44,089 nucleotides of DNA from assembly GCA_031430015.1 (NCBI GenBank), contig JANPAR010000354.1, forward strand, positions 1 to 44,089, given 5' to 3'. Of the stretch, positions 40,456-44,089 are shown piece by piece. The position numbers and the translations under genes are program-made. This DNA is from CANJDH01 sp031430015 (GTDB lineage: Bacteria > Pseudomonadota > Gammaproteobacteria > Burkholderiales > JAEUOS01). How positions within the stretch are numbered: the first letter of the stretch is position 1; each line of letters begins with the position of its first letter. A model generated the notes under the pieces. It was given only the letters and a program-made list of their open reading frames with translations. It did not search any database and had not been told where the DNA came from.

Positions 40456-40615
40456 ACTTTCTGCCGCCGCATCTGCGTCAAACGTGACAGCCCGCCCCCA
40501 TGCCGGCAACGGCCCTCTGCGAGAGGTGCGTCACTGTTGTCCATCTGAAGCTTGATGTGCGGCAACCCGAGGCGCGCCGACGCACTGCGAGCAGTGCCGC
40601 CCGGCTTTACACTCC

Positions 40616-42115
40616 ATGTCCGCCGCTGTTTCAGGCAACACCCAGTCCATGTCCCAAGAAAACCGCATCAAACCCAAGCGCGCCGTCGTCGCGGCTGTGC
40701 AGTTGCCAAACGTCAGCGACGCTGAACTCGCGGTGTCACTGGACGAGTTGCGTGAGCTCGCTGCAACGCTTGGCTACGAGGTGACCGGCACCTTTACCCA
40801 GAAGCGCGCGAGCTTCGATGCCGCGGCCTACTTCGGTGCCGGCAAGCGCGACGAGTTGCGTGCGTTTGTTCAGGGCGATGCGAGCACCGCAGAGCCGGGC
40901 GCAGCAGACGATGACACCCCACCGCGCCGCGCGTTGGCAGCGGACAAGAAAATAGCGCGGCATGGTGCCGTGGCGGCGCGTGAGGCGGCCAAGGCACATG
41001 AAGCGAGCGCAGCTTCAGAGAGCCGTGAACGGCTCGCCGACGTTATTCTGGTCGATCACGAAATCTCGCCTTCGCAGGCGCGCAATCTGGAAAACGCCGC
41101 CGGCTGCGAAGTGCTCGACCGCACCATGGTGATTCTCGAAATATTTCACCGCCACGCGCGCTCCAACGCGGCGCGCGCGCAGGTGGAGATCGCGCGGCTG
41201 CGCTACCTCGCACCGCGTTTGCGTGAAGCGGCAAAACTCGCGGGGCCGCAGGGCCGTCAGCGCAGTGGCGTTGGCGGGCGCGGCGCGGGCGAAGGCGCGG
41301 GCGAATCCGACCGTGCCAAGATCCGCGACCGCATTGCCGAGTTGAAGCAGGAGATCATCGTGCTCGATCTCGAACGCCAAACGCAAAGTGCGCGCAGGCA
41401 GGAGAGCCAGAGTCTTGCGCGCGTGGCGCTGATTGGATACACCAATGCCGGCAAGTCCACGCTCATGCGCGCGCTTACCGGCAGTGACGTGTTGGTGGCG
41501 AACAAACTGTTTGCCACGCTTGACACCACTGTGCGTGCCTTGGTGCCGGAAGGCGTGCCGCGCGTGTTGGTGAGCGACACCGTGGGTTTCATCAAGAATC
41601 TGCCTCACGATCTGGTGGCGTCGTTCAAGTCCACCCTCGAAGAAGCGGCCGAGGCATCTCTGCTGCTGCACGTGATCGACGCGAGCGATCCCGGGTTTGA
41701 GCGGCAGATGGACGTCACTGAAACCGTGCTCGGCGAAATTGAAGCGGGCAAGGTGCCGCGCATGCGCGTCTTCAACAAGATCGACCAGGCCGGCAATGCC
41801 GCTGCGCAAAAAGCGATCGCTGCCGCGCTGCGCGCGCGCTACCCCAAGTGCATCGTGATGAGCGCAGTCGAGCCGGCGGACATTGCGAAACTGCAAAAAG
41901 CCGTGCGCGCATTTTTCCAGCGGCGCATGGTCAAGGCCGAGTTGTTCCTGCCCTGGTCGGCGCAGCAGTTGCGCGGCGAACTGTTTGCCCAGTGCGAGGT
42001 GCTCGGGGAGCGCGCCGAGGCTGAAGGGGCGTTTTTCAGCGTGCGCGGCGAGCGCGCTGCGATTGAACGATTGCGCGAAATGTCCGGGGCGGCACATGAC
42101 AAAACGTCACGGTAA
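40616..42115 (+). CDS. hflX: GTPase HflX
   Basis: 499 residues (or 488 from the internal ATG at 40649, MSQENRIK). HflX is a ribosome-splitting GTPase that rescues stalled 70S ribosomes under heat stress. Visible features are the N-terminal HflX domain (TFTQKRASFDAAAYFGAGKRDEL), VDHEISPSQARNLE, DRTMVILEIFHRHA, the G1 motif GYTNAGKST, DTVGF (G3) and NKID (G4). Two differences from usual HflX: an Ala/Asp/Glu-rich insertion at about residues 86-140 between the sheet and VDHEIS, and no hfq or hflK/C neighbours. It is therefore possibly a second or relocated hflX. Its end overlaps the TctC gene by 20 bp. Confidence 0.95.
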   Translation: MSAAVSGNTQSMSQENRIKPKRAVVAAVQLPNVSDAELAVSLDELRELAATLGYEVTGTFTQKRASFDAAAYFGAGKRDELRAFVQGDASTAEPGAADDDTPPRRALAADKKIARHGAVAAREAAKAHEASAASESRERLADVILVDHEISPSQARNLENAAGCEVLDRTMVILEIFHRHARSNAARAQVEIARLRYLAPRLREAAKLAGPQGRQRSGVGGRGAGEGAGESDRAKIRDRIAELKQEIIVLDLERQTQSARRQESQSLARVALIGYTNAGKSTLMRALTGSDVLVANKLFATLDTTVRALVPEGVPRVLVSDTVGFIKNLPHDLVASFKSTLEEAAEASLLLHVIDASDPGFERQMDVTETVLGEIEAGKVPRMRVFNKIDQAGNAAAQKAIAAALRARYPKCIVMSAVEPADIAKLQKAVRAFFQRRMVKAELFLPWSAQQLRGELFAQCEVLGERAEAEGAFFSVRGERAAIERLREMSGAAHDKTSR

Positions 42116-43100
42116 GTTGGCTCGCCGGTTGTTCGCTGGCCTGCTATCAGCTGGGCTGTTGTTGGCAGCCACGCTGGCAACCAGCGCCTGGGCACAAGAC
42201 GCGTGGCCCGCGCGCGCGATCCGCCTCAGCATTGGCTTTCCGCCCGGCGGCGCGATGGACTCGCTGGCGCGCGCCATGTCCACGCCGATGAGCAAGGCGC
42301 TCGGTCAACCGGTGATTGTGGAAAACCGCCCCGGCGCTGCGCAAGTGCTCGCCGCCGAACTGGTTGCCAAGGCCGAGCCGGATGGCTACAGCATCGGCCT
42401 TGTCGACTCCGGCCCGCTCACCATCTCGCCGCACTTCAAGGCGGTGCCCTTCGATGTGAATAAATCGTTCACGCCCATCGGCAGCGTTGCCACCCTGCCG
42501 CTGATCCTCGTCGCCTCCAACGCGAGCGGTCTCATCAACTTGCAGGACGTGATCCGCGCGGCGCAAGCCAGGCCGGGCGCGCTCAGCTATGCCAGCGTCG
42601 GTGCCGGCAGCATGCACAACCTCACCGGCGAATACCTCAAGAGCGTGTTGAAGCTCGACATCCTGCATGTGCCGTATCGCGGCGCCGCGCTGGCTGCACC
42701 GGACGTGATTGCCGGCCGCGTCGCGCTGATGTTCTCCGGCGTCTCCAGCGGCGCGGGCTGGGTGCGCGACAAGCGCGTGGTTGCGATAGGCGTCACCTCA
42801 CCGAAGCGCTCCGCCGCCCTGCCCAACGTGCCGTCGCTTGCCGAACAAGGCGTGCCGGGCTTCGACTCGCAAGGCTGGGTCGGCCTGTTCGGTCCGGCCG
42901 GCATGTCACCGGCCGTCACCGCCAAACTCAACGCCGCATTGCACGACGCGCTCAAGGACGCCGCGCTGATTCAACAAGAGGTCGTGCGCGGCGGCAATGA
43001 ATTGCTCAGCGGCACCGCGCTGGAATTGAACGCGATGATCGCCAGCGATGATGCGCGCTGGGGCAGGCTCATCAAGGCGCAGGGGATCCGGCCGGAGTGA
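42096..43100 (+). CDS. TctC/Bug-family periplasmic solute receptor (8 of 8)
   Basis: 334 residues from MTKRHGKLARRLFAG; the start lies 20 bp inside hflX, and upstream in-frame sequence is only the hflX shadow. The signal peptide ends SAWAQ, and the mature start is DAWPARAIRLSIGFPPGG. The ENRPGAAQVLAAEL block departs from the usual GG(N)IG, and the PDGYSIGL loop is normal. Cotranscription with hflX is possible but makes little functional sense; it may instead be chance adjacency. No permease nearby. Confidence 0.92.
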   Translation: MTKRHGKLARRLFAGLLSAGLLLAATLATSAWAQDAWPARAIRLSIGFPPGGAMDSLARAMSTPMSKALGQPVIVENRPGAAQVLAAELVAKAEPDGYSIGLVDSGPLTISPHFKAVPFDVNKSFTPIGSVATLPLILVASNASGLINLQDVIRAAQARPGALSYASVGAGSMHNLTGEYLKSVLKLDILHVPYRGAALAAPDVIAGRVALMFSGVSSGAGWVRDKRVVAIGVTSPKRSAALPNVPSLAEQGVPGFDSQGWVGLFGPAGMSPAVTAKLNAALHDALKDAALIQQEVVRGGNELLSGTALELNAMIASDDARWGRLIKAQGIRPE

Positions 43101-43200
43101 AGCCAGCATCAATCTTCGATCAACGATCCCGACTCTTCGCAGCGCCAAATCGGTTTGATCTGTGGCATGCTTGCGGCTACCTGTTCTGCGCGGAGCAATC

Positions 43201-43425
43201 ATGTCAACACCTGTCCAAGATCTCGAGATGCAAGTGCTCGATTTGCCGCCTGATGACCGGGCACACCTGTTGGAAAAGCTGATTGCCAGTTTCGAACCGA
43301 AGTCCAAAGCACAAGAGGCATGGCTACAACTTTCTCTGAGTCGCCAAGCTGACGTGCATTCGGGCAAGGTGAAGATGGTGCCGGGAGATCAAGCGCTTGA
43401 GCGCGTCCGCGCCAGAATTGTGTGA
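43201..43425 (+). CDS. Addiction module antitoxin (RelB/ParD-like, TIGR02574 type)
   Basis: 74 residues, ATG preceded by GGAG 7 nt upstream; a longer frame from 43162 is rejected. The sequence (VLDLPPDDRAHLLEKLIASFE, then EAWLQLSLSRQADVHSGKVKMVPGD) is the short helical addiction-module component that accompanies ParE/RelE toxins in many proteobacteria. The next gene starts inside its last codons (GTGA), and both are complete, so the module is likely functional. The antitoxin wraps and silences the toxin and represses the operon. Confidence 0.87.
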   Translation: MSTPVQDLEMQVLDLPPDDRAHLLEKLIASFEPKSKAQEAWLQLSLSRQADVHSGKVKMVPGDQALERVRARIV

Positions 43426-43718
43426 GCCACTGGCTGCACCCGGACGCTGAGGTTGAACTCGGCGACGCTGCCGTCTACTACGCAGAGCATGCCAGTCCGG
43501 CTATTGCCGGTGCGTTTCTTGCAGAATACGAACGGGTCCGCGATTTGCTCATTGAAAACCAGCAACGTGGGCCGCGCGGGGATCATGGCCTGCGTCATTA
43601 CCACTTTGACCGGTTCCCCTACACACTCATCTATGCCGAGGGCCCGAATCTTGGGCCGCAGATTTTTGCGGTGGCGCATCAGAGCAGAGAACCAGCGTAT
43701 TGGTATGCGCGGTTATAG
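43422..43718 (+). CDS. RelE/ParE-family toxin
   Basis: 98 residues with a GTG start overlapping the antitoxin stop by four bases. It has the ParE/RelE pattern: HPDAEVELGDAAVYYAEHASPAIAGAFL, the RGPRGDHGLRHYHFDRFPYTLIY core, and IFAVAHQSREPAYWYARL at the end (the HxxRxPxYW tail). Such toxins block gyrase or cleave mRNA; this tail is more common in ParE-like members. Apparently intact. Confidence 0.92.
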   Translation: MSHWLHPDAEVELGDAAVYYAEHASPAIAGAFLAEYERVRDLLIENQQRGPRGDHGLRHYHFDRFPYTLIYAEGPNLGPQIFAVAHQSREPAYWYARL

Positions 43719-43766
43719 ACGAGTCAGATAGTTTTATGCACTGTCTTTAGCCATCAGGGGAGCGTC

Positions 43767-44089
43767 ATGACTAAACTGAACCTCGATCGTCGCTTGCTCG
43801 ACCACCCTGCTTATCGCAAAAGCTGCGAGACTTTCGTCCGAAGATCAGGTTGCCTATTCCGAGCCTTTCAGTCGTACTGTTGAAGCGCGGACGCAAGCGG
43901 AAGCAATGCTTTCATGCCGACGTGAGCTTGGTCTGGTGCACCTACAGGAAAGTGGAATGATCAGCGTCGAACAGGGTCTCTGCGTAGGTCTTTCCGATGG
44001 AAAGAGATTTTCCATTGCCCTAAATGTGGGGTTTACCGGCAAGGGGGTTAAGTGGCTTCGATACCTTCAGGCTACGGAACGCGTTCCGG
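43767..44089 (+). pseudogene. Probable frameshifted fragment at the right edge
   Basis: An ATG at 43767 opens MTKLNLDRRLLDHPAYRKSCE and stops after 38 codons. From about 43808, the +1 frame is open to the window end (about 94 codons, containing TVEARTQAEAMLSCRREL and GFTGKGVKWLRYL), without a start codon of its own. The two could be one gene with a frameshift near 43815-43840, or a short ORF and unrelated sequence. The family is not recognised; the base composition is less GC-rich than in the left part of the window. A perfect 14-bp palindrome CGGAACGCGTTCCG ends at 44088. Confidence 0.35.

Noticed and set aside
40500..40784. 94-codon frame before hflX
   Set aside because: Pro/Ser/Arg/Cys-rich, overlaps hflX out of frame and has no ribosome site.
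41015..42097. 360-codon minus-strand frame antisense to hflX
   Set aside because: Shadow frame; hflX G motifs are on the plus strand.

Overview
The window looks like a piece of a high-GC betaproteobacterial chromosome, most likely Burkholderiales. The reasons are the codon usage, a large set of TctC/Bug-type periplasmic solute receptors (eight here, which is the hallmark expansion of Bordetella-like Burkholderiales), and dense catabolic gene clusters built on CoA-thioester chemistry. No rRNA, tRNA, CRISPR array, transposase or phage gene was seen.

Layout. 1-5000: a partial gene, a 3-hydroxyisobutyrate-dehydrogenase-like enzyme, a tiny Lys/Ala-rich exported protein with a clear terminator, an FAD-dependent amine oxidase-like protein preceded by a striking palindrome, and a 2-oxoacid dehydrogenase E1 alpha/beta pair. 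5100-9500: four TctC receptors in mixed orientation, none with a TctA/TctB membrane partner. 9575-18500: an enoyl-CoA hydratase divergent from a GntR/FCD regulator, which leads a tightly overlapping run: thiolase-like protein (TLP1 type), HTD2/MaoC-like hydratase, TctC, a double-length CaiB/BaiF CoA-transferase, and a second MaoC-like protein. This looks like activation, hydration and cleavage of an imported organic acid. 18657-25000: a Tat-exported amidohydrolase, a TctC, a TauD/TfdA dioxygenase, an N-acyl-D-amino-acid deacylase and another TctC.

25080-28400 is a toxin-antitoxin zone: intact PrlF/YhaV, then a DUF433 antitoxin and a wHTH-nucleotidyltransferase antitoxin whose partner toxins both appear cut short close to copies of a short dispersed repeat. 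A large coiled-coil membrane protein (28544-30247) lies between two further repeat copies. 30367-39383 is the second catabolic block: a TRAP transporter (DctM, DctQ, DctP), divergent from a CoA-ligase/thiolase-like fusion, a DUF35/SDR fusion, a cyclase-family hydrolase and an Asp/Glu-racemase-like protein. The last part holds a split zinc-ribbon membrane protein, an RHH gene with a nonsense codon, an XRE regulator, an HflX GTPase with an N-domain insertion, an eighth TctC, an intact RelB/ParE-like pair and a probably frameshifted fragment at the right edge.

The most unusual material is (i) the ligase-thiolase and DUF35-SDR fusions, where the SDR has lost its catalytic tyrosine, the neighbouring racemase-like protein lacks both catalytic cysteines, and the thiolase-like domain carries an in-frame insertion made of repeat-like sequence; (ii) a family of roughly 30-36-bp imperfectly palindromic repeats, mostly just downstream of genes, with copies at the ends of two broken toxin genes; and (iii) several neat operator-like palindromes in front of regulators and antitoxins. 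Functions are inferred from motifs read by eye; no database search was run.
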